Positions 39,502-48,009 of a stretch of DNA of 64,000 nucleotides are shown here, piece by piece. Origin of the DNA: Sphingobacterium spiritivorum ATCC 33861 (lineage in GTDB: Bacteria > Bacteroidota > Bacteroidia > Sphingobacteriales > Sphingobacteriaceae); contig NZ_GL379771.1 of NCBI RefSeq assembly GCF_000143765.1, positions 248,001 through 312,000 of the forward strand, in the 5' to 3' direction. The translations under genes and the position numbers were made by a program. Positions within the stretch are counted from its first letter, which is position 1. Every line of letters starts with the position of its first letter. The notes beneath the pieces are model-generated. The model had not been told where the DNA came from. It did not search any database and saw nothing but the letters and a program-made list of their open reading frames with translations.

Positions 39502-39844
39502 ATTAATATATTTTTCATGTAACCATAGAAAATAAAGACGCAGGCATACAATCCTTATTTCGCACTAAATGTACTAAAATTTTGCGGGCATAGTATGCAA
39601 AATACATTCAAAAACTTCGATATTTTTTTAGTATTTTGCAAATGATCAATCAAAAGTACAAACTATCTGTACCAATTAAAAAAAGATAAAGATTAATTGA
39701 TTCTAAACTATGATTCCAGCAAATAACTCTTACTTTTGTAGTCCTTATCGAAAAAATATTTCGATTCAACAGATGTCGCGAGCTATTTTTGGGAAGGCCG
39801 CCAAGATCAGGATAAATTAGAGACAAAATACGTTTTGCGGTTAT
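39502..39844. other. 343-bp divergent intergenic region
   Basis: Separates phoH (minus) from the SAM hydrolase (plus). It is strongly AT-rich, and the only signal I can support is the TACTTTTG element at 39731-39738. No gene or hairpin terminator is recognised. Confidence 0.6.
39731..39738 (+). promoter_or_regulatory. Predicted -7 element upstream of the SAM hydrolase
   Basis: TACTTTTG matches TAnnTTTG, 106 bases before the ATG at 39845, so the leader would be about 100 bases. No clear -33 is seen. Confidence 0.4.
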
Positions 39845-40630
39845 ATGGGTGTTATTACTTTAACAACGGACTTAGGATATCAAGATTTTTACCAAGCTGC
39901 TTTGAAGGGGAGTATAATCTCTCAGCTTCCTGATGTTCGTATTGTAGATATTACCCACGAAATCCCTTCTTTCAATGTACAGCATGCAGCTTTCGTTTTA
40001 AAGAATGCCTATCACTATTTCCCCAAGAAAACAGTGCATCTCATCGGGATTGACACCGTATTCCAGGAAGACTCCAGATACATTGCCATGAAGTATAACG
40101 GACACTTTTTTGTAGGAGCGGATAATGGTATCTTCAGTATTATATTAGGAGAAAATCAGGCAGAAGAAGTTGTAGAACTGGATATTATGCAGGATCTCAG
40201 ATACCTCCACTTTCCACTGGCGGATATCCTCACCAAAGCAACCTGTCATATTGCCAAAGGTGGAAAGATGAGCGAAATTGGTATCCCTATAGACAAACCG
40301 ATAGAAAAAGCTACTTTTCAACCTATCTTCGACCAGAATTCAATCAAGGGGCATGTCTCTTATATAGACTCTTTTGGAAATGTGATCAGCAATATCAGCA
40401 AAGATTTGTTCAACAAAATACAAGCTGGCCGCGGATTTACGTTATACTTTAAACGTAATGAAACCATCGACAAAATGAGCTGGCATTATAATGAAGTTTC
40501 TGAAGGCGAGAAGCTTTGTCTATTCGGGATCAGCAACTTTCTGGAGATAGCAATCAACAAAGGAAATGCAAGTCAGCTCCTGGGATTATCGCAGGATGAA
40601 GCGATCCGGGTTGAGTTTCACAAGCCGTAA
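39845..40630 (+). CDS. SAM hydroxide adenosyltransferase (DUF62 family)
   Basis: Cleaves S-adenosylmethionine to adenosine and methionine using water in characterised relatives; the family is homologous to fluorinase and chlorinase. The 261 residues show the DUF62 opening ITLTTDLGYQDFYQAALKG, DITHEIPSFNVQHAAF, and FVGADNGIFS, followed by the C-terminal barrel with YIDSFGNVISNI. No halogenation gene cluster surrounds it, so hydrolysis is far more likely than halogenation. It appears to be a single-gene unit. Confidence 0.9.
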   Translation: MGVITLTTDLGYQDFYQAALKGSIISQLPDVRIVDITHEIPSFNVQHAAFVLKNAYHYFPKKTVHLIGIDTVFQEDSRYIAMKYNGHFFVGADNGIFSIILGENQAEEVVELDIMQDLRYLHFPLADILTKATCHIAKGGKMSEIGIPIDKPIEKATFQPIFDQNSIKGHVSYIDSFGNVISNISKDLFNKIQAGRGFTLYFKRNETIDKMSWHYNEVSEGEKLCLFGISNFLEIAINKGNASQLLGLSQDEAIRVEFHKP

Positions 40631-40689
40631 CATTCACTAACACCGGGATTACAGTACGTTTTTTTCAAACCTGAAAAATAGAATAATAC

Positions 40690-41241
40690 ATGAAAATAAA
40701 ACACCTCCTTTTTTATGTTGCTCTATTGCTGGCCTATGTACCGGCTGTACATGCACAACAACCGTCTTCAGATACACTTTCTTATGAAATACAGCGTAAG
40801 AAAGTGAATGAACTGCTTCACAATCGTAGTGTCAAATTCGGAGAATACGATGTAAGCCTTCAGAAAAAAACCGGAATATTCGGTCTCTTTAAGTCTAAGG
40901 GAGATATGCAAAAGTCTATCGATATTCTGAAAGAAATAGTCACTACAGACAACAATATCTTTATCGAGACCAAGAGGCTTTTGGATATGAAAGATTTTGA
41001 AAGAGAGAAATTTCAGAAACTTGCAACGGAGTATGACGGACAGGTCACTGCCTATATGAATACTATCAACAAACTGCAGAATGAAAATGAAGCGCTGAAG
41101 AAACAAATGGACACTCTGGAAAACAGTGATCACAGTGGAAACGTTCTGCTTTATCTGGCTATTGCAATTATTTGTGGTCTCATTTTCTTCATTTATAAAC
41201 TGTATAAGCAGGTTCAACAACAAAAAGTGACGAAAGCGTGA
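40690..41241 (+). CDS. Uncharacterised exported coiled-coil protein with C-terminal membrane helix
   Basis: No family recognised. The 183 residues begin with a signal peptide (cleavage near VHAQQ). A charged segment follows with KTGIFGLFKSKGDMQKSI, then a predicted coiled coil of about 100-145 (KLQNENEALKKQMDTLEN). A single membrane helix (VLLYLAIAIICGLIFFIYKLY) and a short basic tail end the protein. That suggests a periplasmic coiled coil anchored in the inner membrane. It lies between the SAM hydrolase and an ABC exporter, in the same direction, but the exporter has its own predicted promoter. Confidence 0.7.
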   Translation: MKIKHLLFYVALLLAYVPAVHAQQPSSDTLSYEIQRKKVNELLHNRSVKFGEYDVSLQKKTGIFGLFKSKGDMQKSIDILKEIVTTDNNIFIETKRLLDMKDFEREKFQKLATEYDGQVTAYMNTINKLQNENEALKKQMDTLENSDHSGNVLLYLAIAIICGLIFFIYKLYKQVQQQKVTKA

Positions 41242-41263
41242 TATGCTCACACAATAATATGGC

Positions 41264-41271
41264 TACTTTTG
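41264..41271 (+). promoter_or_regulatory. Predicted -7 element upstream of the ABC exporter
   Basis: TACTTTTG matches TAnnTTTG, 30 bases before the ATG at 41302. The -33 element is not clear. Confidence 0.45.
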
Positions 41272-41301
41272 CAAATAGATTTTTTTTATAGGCAATAGAA
41301 A

Positions 41302-43137
41302 ATGGCGAGAGCGAGATTGAACAGCGGTAATACGCAATCTGAAGATTTACCCAAGCCCAAACTAAATAAAGAGTTACTACACAAGGCAAGCAAAATCTTT
41401 TCGTATATCAAACCATACCGTGTAAAATTCGGATTTGGTATGGCTTTTTTAATTATTTCAAGTTTGACAATGCTCACCTTTCCGGCGTTGTTAGGTGCGA
41501 TGATTGATGCTGCTCAAGGCAAAAAAACCTACCCATGGCTTCATAATAATATAGCCTACATCGGAGGCATCAGTTTCTCGATTCTTTTTATTCAATCTAT
41601 CATTTCTTTTTTCAGAATACGGTTATTTGTAGAAATAGCAGAAAAAGCATTAGCCAATATCCGTCGTGACACCTATAACAAATTAATCACTCTTCCTATT
41701 GAGTTTTTTGCAAACCGCAGAGTAGGTGAACTAAACAGCCGACTATCCTCCGATCTGGCGCAAATACAGGACACCATGACAACGACACTGGCCGAGACCC
41801 TTCGCCAGGTTATCAGTCTGGCTTTTGGAGTAGTACTTCTGATTGCTGTATCACCTAAGTTAGCATTGATGAATCTTTGCATTCTGCCGATTCTGGTTGT
41901 CACAGCACTTATATTCGGTCGTTTTATCCGTAATTTTTCGCGTCAGGCACAGGATCAGCTCGCAGATTCCAACAGTATAGTACAGGAAACATTATTAGGT
42001 ATCAGCAATGTGAAAGCTTTTGTCAATGAATATTATGAAACAAAAAGATATTCGGGCAAACTGGATGCTGTAATCTGCCTGGCTGTAAAAGGCGCTACTT
42101 ACCGCGGCATGTTTGCATCTTTCATTATTTTCTGCATTTTCGGAGCCGTGATTGCGGTGATATGGTATGGTGCCTCATTAGTTTCTGCAGGAGAAATTTC
42201 AGTAGGAGATCTGACTACTTATATTCTTTATTCTATGTTTGTGGCCGGTTCCATGGGAAGTTTTCCAGAGTTATATGCCAATATACAGCGATCACTGGGT
42301 GCTAGCGAACGTGTCATCGAAATCCTGAATGAAAAACAGGAAGATATAACACTAAGTGAAGAAAACAAAACCATCAAAAGACAGATTGACGGCCATCTTA
42401 CCTTCAAAAATGTAGCATTTACCTATCCCGGACGTAAAGACAATCAGATTCTTAAGAATATCTCTTTCGATGCCAATTCCGGTGAGAAGATTGCCATCGT
42501 TGGACCAAGCGGAACGGGTAAATCAACAATAGCTTCACTGATCCTTCAGTTTTACAGTCCGGACAGCGGCCAGATCCTCTATGATGGCGTGCCTTCTAAA
42601 GACTATTTACTGACTGACATCCGTAATCAGGTCGCCATAGTCCCTCAGGATGTGCTTTTGTTCGGAGGCACGATCCGTGAAAATATAGGTTACGGCAAAC
42701 TGGATGCTGATGCTGAAGAGATTATCAAAGCAGCAAGAAGAGCAAATGCGCACAATTTTATAATGGAATTTCCGGAAGGATATGACACCCTTGTTGGCGA
42801 ACGTGGAGTAAAACTTTCAGGCGGTCAGCGCCAGCGGATAGCTATTGCCCGTGCATTATTAAAAGATCCGGCCATACTCATACTGGACGAAGCCACCTCA
42901 GCATTAGATTCAGAATCGGAAAGACTGGTACAAACAGCCTTGGAAGAGCTCATGAAAAACAGAACCTCCATCATAATTGCACACCGCCTTTCAACGGTAA
43001 TCAATGCCGACAAGATCATTGTTGTCGAAGATGGGATAGTCTCTGATATGGGCAATCATGTGGAACTTATGAGCAAAGGGTCAGGACTTTATCATCATCT
43101 GTATTCCTTACAGTCCTCCCAAAAAGAGGAACTGTAA
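41302..43137 (+). CDS. ABC exporter, fused permease and ATPase (MsbA-like half transporter)
   Basis: Inner-membrane exporter half-molecule of 611 residues that would work as a homodimer. Six membrane helices lie in about residues 35-330, with the intracellular loop FANRRVGELNSRLSSDLAQIQD. The nucleotide-binding domain (about 365-605) has Walker A GPSGTGKST, Q-loop VPQDVLLF, signature LSGGQRQR, Walker B ILILDEATSALD and switch His in IIAHRLST. Overall it resembles MsbA and lipid or drug exporters of Bacteroidota. Lipid A transport is possible since lptC and lpxH are in the same window, but that is inference. Confidence 0.88.
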   Translation: MARARLNSGNTQSEDLPKPKLNKELLHKASKIFSYIKPYRVKFGFGMAFLIISSLTMLTFPALLGAMIDAAQGKKTYPWLHNNIAYIGGISFSILFIQSIISFFRIRLFVEIAEKALANIRRDTYNKLITLPIEFFANRRVGELNSRLSSDLAQIQDTMTTTLAETLRQVISLAFGVVLLIAVSPKLALMNLCILPILVVTALIFGRFIRNFSRQAQDQLADSNSIVQETLLGISNVKAFVNEYYETKRYSGKLDAVICLAVKGATYRGMFASFIIFCIFGAVIAVIWYGASLVSAGEISVGDLTTYILYSMFVAGSMGSFPELYANIQRSLGASERVIEILNEKQEDITLSEENKTIKRQIDGHLTFKNVAFTYPGRKDNQILKNISFDANSGEKIAIVGPSGTGKSTIASLILQFYSPDSGQILYDGVPSKDYLLTDIRNQVAIVPQDVLLFGGTIRENIGYGKLDADAEEIIKAARRANAHNFIMEFPEGYDTLVGERGVKLSGGQRQRIAIARALLKDPAILILDEATSALDSESERLVQTALEELMKNRTSIIIAHRLSTVINADKIIVVEDGIVSDMGNHVELMSKGSGLYHHLYSLQSSQKEEL

Positions 43138-43234
43138 AAAAATGTTAATTTTTTTTGTGTCGAAACTTTTTGGTGTAGCTATTGTTAATACTTATAGATA
43201 ACAACAGAGTTGACAACATTAAAAACATGAAATC

Positions 43235-43576
43235 ATGAAAAATAAAAATGGAATTTTGGCATTTGCATTATTAGGATTAGCAGCAGGTACAGCAGCTTAC
43301 TATCTATTAGCAACAGAGGATGGAAAAAAACAGATGGATCGTGCGAATGACGGTATCAAAAGTCTGACAAAATCCCTAAAAGATCTTTCTAAAAAAGAAG
43401 CTAAACGTGCTTCTAAATTTGCACAATCTGCAAAAGATGAAATCATGGAACTGAAAGGTAAAGCTAAAGATTTAGGTAAAGATCTGGCAGAAAAAGCAAG
43501 CAGTGCAGCACACAGCATGGCGAATAAAGTTGATGAAGGAGCTTCAAAAGCAAAATCCAGTATCGATAACGCATAA
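43235..43576 (+). CDS. YtxH-like small protein with N-terminal membrane helix
   Basis: A 113-residue protein. The N-terminal hydrophobic helix (ILAFALLGLAAGTAAYYLLA) is followed by the DGKKQMD segment typical of YtxH-like proteins, then a long Lys/Ala-rich amphipathic helix. The family is linked to stress responses, but the role is not settled. It stands alone between the ABC exporter and ccmB, and is AT-rich upstream with no obvious terminator. Confidence 0.75.
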   Translation: MKNKNGILAFALLGLAAGTAAYYLLATEDGKKQMDRANDGIKSLTKSLKDLSKKEAKRASKFAQSAKDEIMELKGKAKDLGKDLAEKASSAAHSMANKVDEGASKAKSSIDNA

Positions 43577-43633
43577 TCTGATATAGCTTCAGGCTATAAT
43601 TGTTTCGCTACACTATTCACATTCGATTTTTAG

Positions 43634-43641
43634 TATCTTTG
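43634..43641 (+). promoter_or_regulatory. Predicted -7 element at the ccmB start
   Basis: TATCTTTG matches TAnnTTTG and ends six bases before the ATG at 43648, so transcription would start at or one to three bases before the start codon. Confidence 0.45.
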
Positions 43642-43647
43642 TAGCGA

Positions 43648-44307
43648 ATGAATTTGTTTCAACAAGTTAAGACTTTAGTATATAAAGATGTACTTTTAGA
43701 ATGGCGATCTAAATACGCTATCAATGGCATCTTACTTTACGTGGTATCTACGGTTTTTGTCTGTTATCAGGCATTTACAGCCGTAGATTCCATTGTTTGG
43801 AATGCACTTTTCTGGATTATTATGCTTTTTGCATCTATTAATGCCATCAGCAGAAGTTTTGTACAGGAAAGCACAAACCGTCAGCTTTATTATTACTCCA
43901 TAGTTGACGCCAAAGCAATCATTCTTTCAAAGATTATTTATAACACACTGGTCATGATCCTGTTGTCTGCAATAGCGTTCAGTGTATATTCTATAATCTT
44001 CCGCAATCCGCTTGCAGATCCCCTCTTGTATTTTATTTCGGTTATACTGGGTAGCATCAGCTTTGCTTCCGTATTTACGATGGTGTCAGGCATCAGTTCC
44101 AAAGCAGGTAACAACAGTACCTTAATGGCTATCCTTAGTTTCCCTGTAATAATCCCGCTGTTACTGGTTCTCATACGCTTGTCAAAAAATGCAATGGACG
44201 GCCTGGAAAGAAGCGGGAGTTTGGATCATATTATAGTATTACTTGCGATTAATGTGATAACTGTTACGATTTCTTTATTGTTATTTCCTTACCTTTGGAG
44301 AGATTAA
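43648..44307 (+). CDS. ccmB: Heme exporter protein CcmB
   Basis: Inner-membrane permease component of the CcmABCD complex of system I cytochrome c maturation. The 219 residues give six predicted membrane helices. Family segments include TLVYKDVLLEWRSKYAINGILLYV and the central NAISRSFVQESTNRQLYYYS. It starts the unit ccmB-ccmC-ccmD, with 24 bases to ccmC. The ATPase partner ccmA is not adjacent, which is notable. Confidence 0.9.
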   Translation: MNLFQQVKTLVYKDVLLEWRSKYAINGILLYVVSTVFVCYQAFTAVDSIVWNALFWIIMLFASINAISRSFVQESTNRQLYYYSIVDAKAIILSKIIYNTLVMILLSAIAFSVYSIIFRNPLADPLLYFISVILGSISFASVFTMVSGISSKAGNNSTLMAILSFPVIIPLLLVLIRLSKNAMDGLERSGSLDHIIVLLAINVITVTISLLLFPYLWRD

Positions 44308-44331
44308 AATAGTACAAAATTTAGAATTGAA

Positions 44332-45003
44332 ATGAGAAAAAATTGGTGGAAAATCCTTGCCGTAGTTTTAGTAGCAGCATCCATCGTTGCAGGATTAATT
44401 GGCCCCGTCCCTACTCTCCCAATACTCCATGAAAGCATCCGAAATGTATATTTCCATGTGCCGATGTGGTTTGCGATGCTCACCCTCTACCTTATCTCTG
44501 TCATTTATAGTGTCAAATATCTGAATTCAGGAAACATGAAATACGACCTGATTGCTGTAGAAGCAGTGAATACAGGCATTATTTTTTGCTTTCTGGGATT
44601 AGGAACCGGCATGTTATGGGCAAATATTACATGGGGAGATCCATGGCCTAAAGACCCTAAATTAAACAGTTCGGCCATTGCTACGCTGATGTACCTCGCG
44701 TATCTTGTCCTTCGTAATGCACTTGACGAGGAACAAAAAAGAGCTAAAATATCCGCTATATACAACATCTTTGCCTTTCCGGTCATGATCGTTTTGCTAT
44801 ATGTGTTACCCAGACTTACGGATTCGCTGCATCCCGGAAACGGAGGTAATTCAACATTCAGTGACATAGATCTGGATAATAACCTCAGACCGGTCTTGTA
44901 TGCTGCCGGTCTTGGATGGAGTCTGATCGGCGTATGGATCGGATCACTCCGTTACAGAGCAAGATTAATCGAACGGGAACAATTTAACAATGAAATTAAT
45001 TAA
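44332..45003 (+). CDS. ccmC: Cytochrome c biogenesis protein CcmC/CcsA family
   Basis: Heme-handling membrane protein of 223 residues and six helices that forms the holo-CcmE complex in system I. A conserved periplasmic His appears in VYFHVPMW and a second in DSLHPGNGG. The tryptophan-rich loop, WGxWWxWD in proteobacterial CcmC, reads WGDPWPKDPKLN here. This variant may be normal for the phylum, but the key second and third tryptophans are not retained. It is 15 bases before ccmD. Confidence 0.87.
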   Translation: MRKNWWKILAVVLVAASIVAGLIGPVPTLPILHESIRNVYFHVPMWFAMLTLYLISVIYSVKYLNSGNMKYDLIAVEAVNTGIIFCFLGLGTGMLWANITWGDPWPKDPKLNSSAIATLMYLAYLVLRNALDEEQKRAKISAIYNIFAFPVMIVLLYVLPRLTDSLHPGNGGNSTFSDIDLDNNLRPVLYAAGLGWSLIGVWIGSLRYRARLIEREQFNNEIN

Positions 45004-45018
45004 TCGATAGTAAGGATC

Positions 45019-45231
45019 ATGAAACAAACTATTCTATCTATATTCTTCATGTTGTGCACGTCATTGTATGCTTCAGCACAAGGTGAAATCGAAATGGCTA
45101 CAGGACTGAGAAGCTCCGGAAAAATCTGGGTTGTAGTCTTAGTTCTGCTTCTTATTTTTCTGGGTGTAGCAGCCTATCTCTTTACGCTGGATAAAAGAAT
45201 TAGCAAATTAGAGAAAAATACCAAAAAGTAA
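45019..45231 (+). CDS. ccmD: CcmD-family small membrane protein
   Basis: A 70-residue protein with a signal-like first helix (ending YASAQ) and a second hydrophobic helix (IWVVVLVLLLIFLGVAAYLF), then a short basic tail, LDKRISKLEKN. The last part matches CcmD proteins of Bacteroidota. It stabilises the CcmC-CcmE complex in characterised systems. No ccmE follows, as the next gene is an unrelated polytopic membrane protein. Confidence 0.78.
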   Translation: MKQTILSIFFMLCTSLYASAQGEIEMATGLRSSGKIWVVVLVLLLIFLGVAAYLFTLDKRISKLEKNTKK

Positions 45232-45313
45232 TCTTTTCAGGGCGTTTACAAATAAAAGTTAATGCCCTGAATCAACAAACACAAAGCACCAGATATAAAA
45301 GAGATCCGGATCC

Positions 45314-46297
45314 ATGATCATCAATCAGTTCAGAAAATTCACACCTGTTAACATAGTATTACTTGCGGTAATTGGCCTCGGGTTATGTCTTGGTGTATTT
45401 CTTCATCTGCCGGATGAGCTCACTCCCATGCTCTTTGAGCCTGCGCTCAACAATCTCTTAGGCTTACAATTCGGACTGACACTGGCACCGCAATCCAATG
45501 TACTCACTACCCTTGCCCTAACTTTGATACAGGCATTTCTACTCAACAGGCTCATGAATAACTTCAATTTTCTGGGCAAACCGAGTTTTGTGACAGCATT
45601 AATGTATATGACACTGGCCAGTCTGTTTATTCCTTTTTTAGTCCTCTCTCCTACACTCATATGTAACTTTATATCCATCTGGATGCTTAGCAAATTGTTT
45701 AACATCTACCACCATCAGGATATCAAAGGAATCATGTTTGATCTGGGTATGATTGTCGGAATAGGAAGTCTGGTATACTTTCCGTTTATTGTAATGTTTA
45801 TTCTCTTATGGATAAGTCTGATTATTTTCAGACCCTTCAACTGGAGAGAATGGATAGCTACTCTCCTGGGATTATGTACCATATATTTTATTATCGGTGT
45901 TATTTATTATTGGCTGGGACGTATAGATCAGTTTTTCGGAATATTCAAACCGTTTACAAATTCCTTTCCAAAGTCCTTACATATGGACTTTCATGATTAC
46001 CTTGTACTGATACCAATCATTTTTGCTTTAATACTCTTTTTACTCATATTGAAAGATCAGTTTTTCAAGAGTATAGTCCATGTAAGGAAATCATTCCAGT
46101 TATTGTTTTTCATGTTACTTTTGGCCATCGGATCTTTTTACCTTAATCCGGTTATTTCTGAAAGTCACTTTTTACTTTGCGCACCGCCGATTACCATTTA
46201 TTTAGCTTACTATTTTACTTACGCCAAAAATAAATGGATATATGAGTCTCTATATGCTATCATTATCATGGCAATTATTTACTTTCAGTTTATGTAA
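45314..46297 (+). CDS. Polytopic membrane protein, probably DUF6427
   Basis: A 327-residue protein with about nine or ten predicted membrane helices and little soluble sequence. It begins MIINQFRKFTPVNIVLLAVIG; the IIFRPFNWREWIATLLGL segment fits my recollection of DUF6427 proteins in Bacteroidota, whose function is unknown. It is 82 bases after ccmD and could be in that unit. The following 377 bases hold a new predicted promoter, so the unit probably ends here. Family assignment is moderate only. Confidence 0.65.
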   Translation: MIINQFRKFTPVNIVLLAVIGLGLCLGVFLHLPDELTPMLFEPALNNLLGLQFGLTLAPQSNVLTTLALTLIQAFLLNRLMNNFNFLGKPSFVTALMYMTLASLFIPFLVLSPTLICNFISIWMLSKLFNIYHHQDIKGIMFDLGMIVGIGSLVYFPFIVMFILLWISLIIFRPFNWREWIATLLGLCTIYFIIGVIYYWLGRIDQFFGIFKPFTNSFPKSLHMDFHDYLVLIPIIFALILFLLILKDQFFKSIVHVRKSFQLLFFMLLLAIGSFYLNPVISESHFLLCAPPITIYLAYYFTYAKNKWIYESLYAIIIMAIIYFQFM

Positions 46298-46363
46298 AAA
46301 ACTGAAAATAAGAGCTTTAACCTTTTTTAACAAATAGAACTTACGGAATAATCAAAAAATAGA

Positions 46364-46371
46364 TAGTTTTG
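46364..46371 (+). promoter_or_regulatory. Predicted -7 element of the outer-membrane protein/lptC unit
   Basis: TAGTTTTG matches TAnnTTTG and would give a leader of about 300 bases before the outer-membrane protein ATG. Confidence 0.4.
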
Positions 46372-46469
46372 TAACTGAAAAAATCAGGATACTGCTGACA
46401 TTCAAGCAGGAATATATCGGGATTTGATCACTGAAAAAGCAAAAATTGTTGTTAAACATAAGCACGGAT

Positions 46470-46673
46470 ATGTATCTCAAAACCTTATATTCGGATCAAC
46501 ACAAAGTTGCCAGTAAAGGTCTTGCCTTTTGTTTAATACATAATCGTATTTTCGAGGATAACAGAGTTGGCTGTTTAGGCACTCTGAACAAGCGTGTTGC
46601 AGACAGTCTCCCGGATTACAGAAAAATATGCAATAGCATAGACGGGAATTGTAGCATCAATATCAATTTTTAA
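46470..46673 (+). CDS. Doubtful small open frame in the leader of the outer-membrane protein gene
   Basis: An ATG-initiated frame of 67 codons (MYLKTLYSDQ start, NCSININF end); a TTG-initiated form at 46446 would be 75 codons. It has four cysteines, no signal peptide and no recognised domain. Its TAA sits one base before the ATG of the next gene, an arrangement seen in coupled genes. It could be a leader peptide, a remnant or chance. Confidence 0.25.
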   Translation: MYLKTLYSDQHKVASKGLAFCLIHNRIFEDNRVGCLGTLNKRVADSLPDYRKICNSIDGNCSININF

Positions 46674-46674
46674 C

Positions 46675-47997
46675 ATGCAGAAACACTTTATACAAGGGCT
46701 GAAAAAGACAGCTTCGACATTATTTATTGCATTAGGTATCCTGTCTTTCGGCACAGCAGTATATGCTCAGAAGTCGACTTCAGCGTCTCCCTATTCCAAA
46801 TTAGGCATCGGTCAGATGCGCTTAGATCTACTCCCGCAAACCAGAGCAATGGGAGGTATTTCTACCGGTCTGAGATATCTTGGCGGGACAAACACAATGA
46901 ATATAGCCAATCCGGCTTCGTACAGTGGATTTCACCATACCATCTTTGATGCCGGACTCTATGGAAATGTAACTCAACTTGAAAAAGGAAGTGCTGCAGA
47001 TAATACAGCAGATTTTGCTTTCAGTCATATCACCATGGGTATTCCTCTGGGTAAAGCAGGTGGTGTAGCATTAGGTCTTATGCCTTTTTCAGATGTAGGT
47101 TATTCTTACAATAATATCAAAACGCTGGATACCCTGTCGTACAGAAGTACGCTTTCAGGTGAAGGAGGTTTGAATAAAGCATTCATCGGATACGGAATAA
47201 GTCCTTTTAAAGGTTTCAGTATAGGTGCGAATGTGAGTTATATATTTGGCAACCTGACAGATATCTCTAAAATAGAGTTTCCGTATAGCTTAGGTGCTTA
47301 TAACACGACACAAAAGAATATTCGTTCATTCTCCGGTGCATCGCTGGACTATGGGGTACAATATTTTAAATCATTGGGCAACAAACTAAACCTGACAGTA
47401 GGATACTCAGGATCCCTGAATAATACAATCAAAGACAAATCTACCGTACTCATTACGCGTACACAACCAAGTCTTTCGGATGTTGAGAATATCGCAACAG
47501 ATACTTCGTACATCAATGAAAAAGGATCCAGAAATATCAATCTTCCTTTGAAGCACAATGTTGGATTTACGCTTGCTAAATCAAACAAATGGCTGGTAGG
47601 TGCAGACTTCAAATATGCTGACTGGTCAGATTTTCAGGTAAGACAAGGCGAACAACAACTCGGAAAAAGCTACGGTGTAGCAATAGGTGGTCAATTTACA
47701 CCTGATCCTTCATCCATACGTTACCCCAATCTGGTAGATTACCGTATAGGATTCCGATATGACAAGACACAGATGAATATCAATGGTACCGATATCAAAG
47801 ATATGGCCATCACTTTGGGTATGGGTCTTCCCCTTCCGTCTACACCTTATTCCCGTGCTTTCTCTAAGATCAATGTGTCAGCAGAACTCGGACAGATGGG
47901 TACCTTATCAAACAATCTTGTACGCGAGCGATATATCAATTTCAATATTGGATTTACACTCAACGACAAGTGGTTTTCACGAAGAAATTATGATTAG
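46675..47997 (+). CDS. Outer-membrane beta-barrel protein, FadL/OmpP1-like
   Basis: A 440-residue protein with a signal peptide (ending AVYAQ) and a barrel-like composition. The N-terminal region YSKLGIGQMRLDLLPQTRAMGGISTGL with NIANPASYSG is close to FadL/OmpP1-like proteins commonly found upstream of lptC in Bacteroidota. A possible hydrophobic-compound channel by analogy; the substrate is unknown. It is followed by lptC after 12 bases, and both are probably one unit with the 46364 promoter. Confidence 0.78.
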   Translation: MQKHFIQGLKKTASTLFIALGILSFGTAVYAQKSTSASPYSKLGIGQMRLDLLPQTRAMGGISTGLRYLGGTNTMNIANPASYSGFHHTIFDAGLYGNVTQLEKGSAADNTADFAFSHITMGIPLGKAGGVALGLMPFSDVGYSYNNIKTLDTLSYRSTLSGEGGLNKAFIGYGISPFKGFSIGANVSYIFGNLTDISKIEFPYSLGAYNTTQKNIRSFSGASLDYGVQYFKSLGNKLNLTVGYSGSLNNTIKDKSTVLITRTQPSLSDVENIATDTSYINEKGSRNINLPLKHNVGFTLAKSNKWLVGADFKYADWSDFQVRQGEQQLGKSYGVAIGGQFTPDPSSIRYPNLVDYRIGFRYDKTQMNINGTDIKDMAITLGMGLPLPSTPYSRAFSKINVSAELGQMGTLSNNLVRERYINFNIGFTLNDKWFSRRNYD

Positions 47998-48009
47998 TAG
48001 CGATTGCTA

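Larger units (their letters stand above)
46298..46674. other. 377-bp spacer with a predicted promoter and a short open frame
   Basis: Contains TAGTTTTG at 46364-46371 and a 75-codon open frame that ends one base before the ATG of the outer-membrane protein gene. If the promoter is real, the transcript has a leader of about 300 bases. Nothing else is seen. Confidence 0.5.

Noticed and set aside
39845..40630. Fluorinase or chlorinase for halogenated metabolites
   Set aside because: DUF62 proteins outside natural-product clusters act as SAM hydrolases, and no biosynthetic genes surround this one.
45237..45270. TCAGGGC/GCCCTGA inverted repeat after ccmD as a terminator
   Set aside because: Only seven pairs, a 20-base loop and no T-run; too weak to call.
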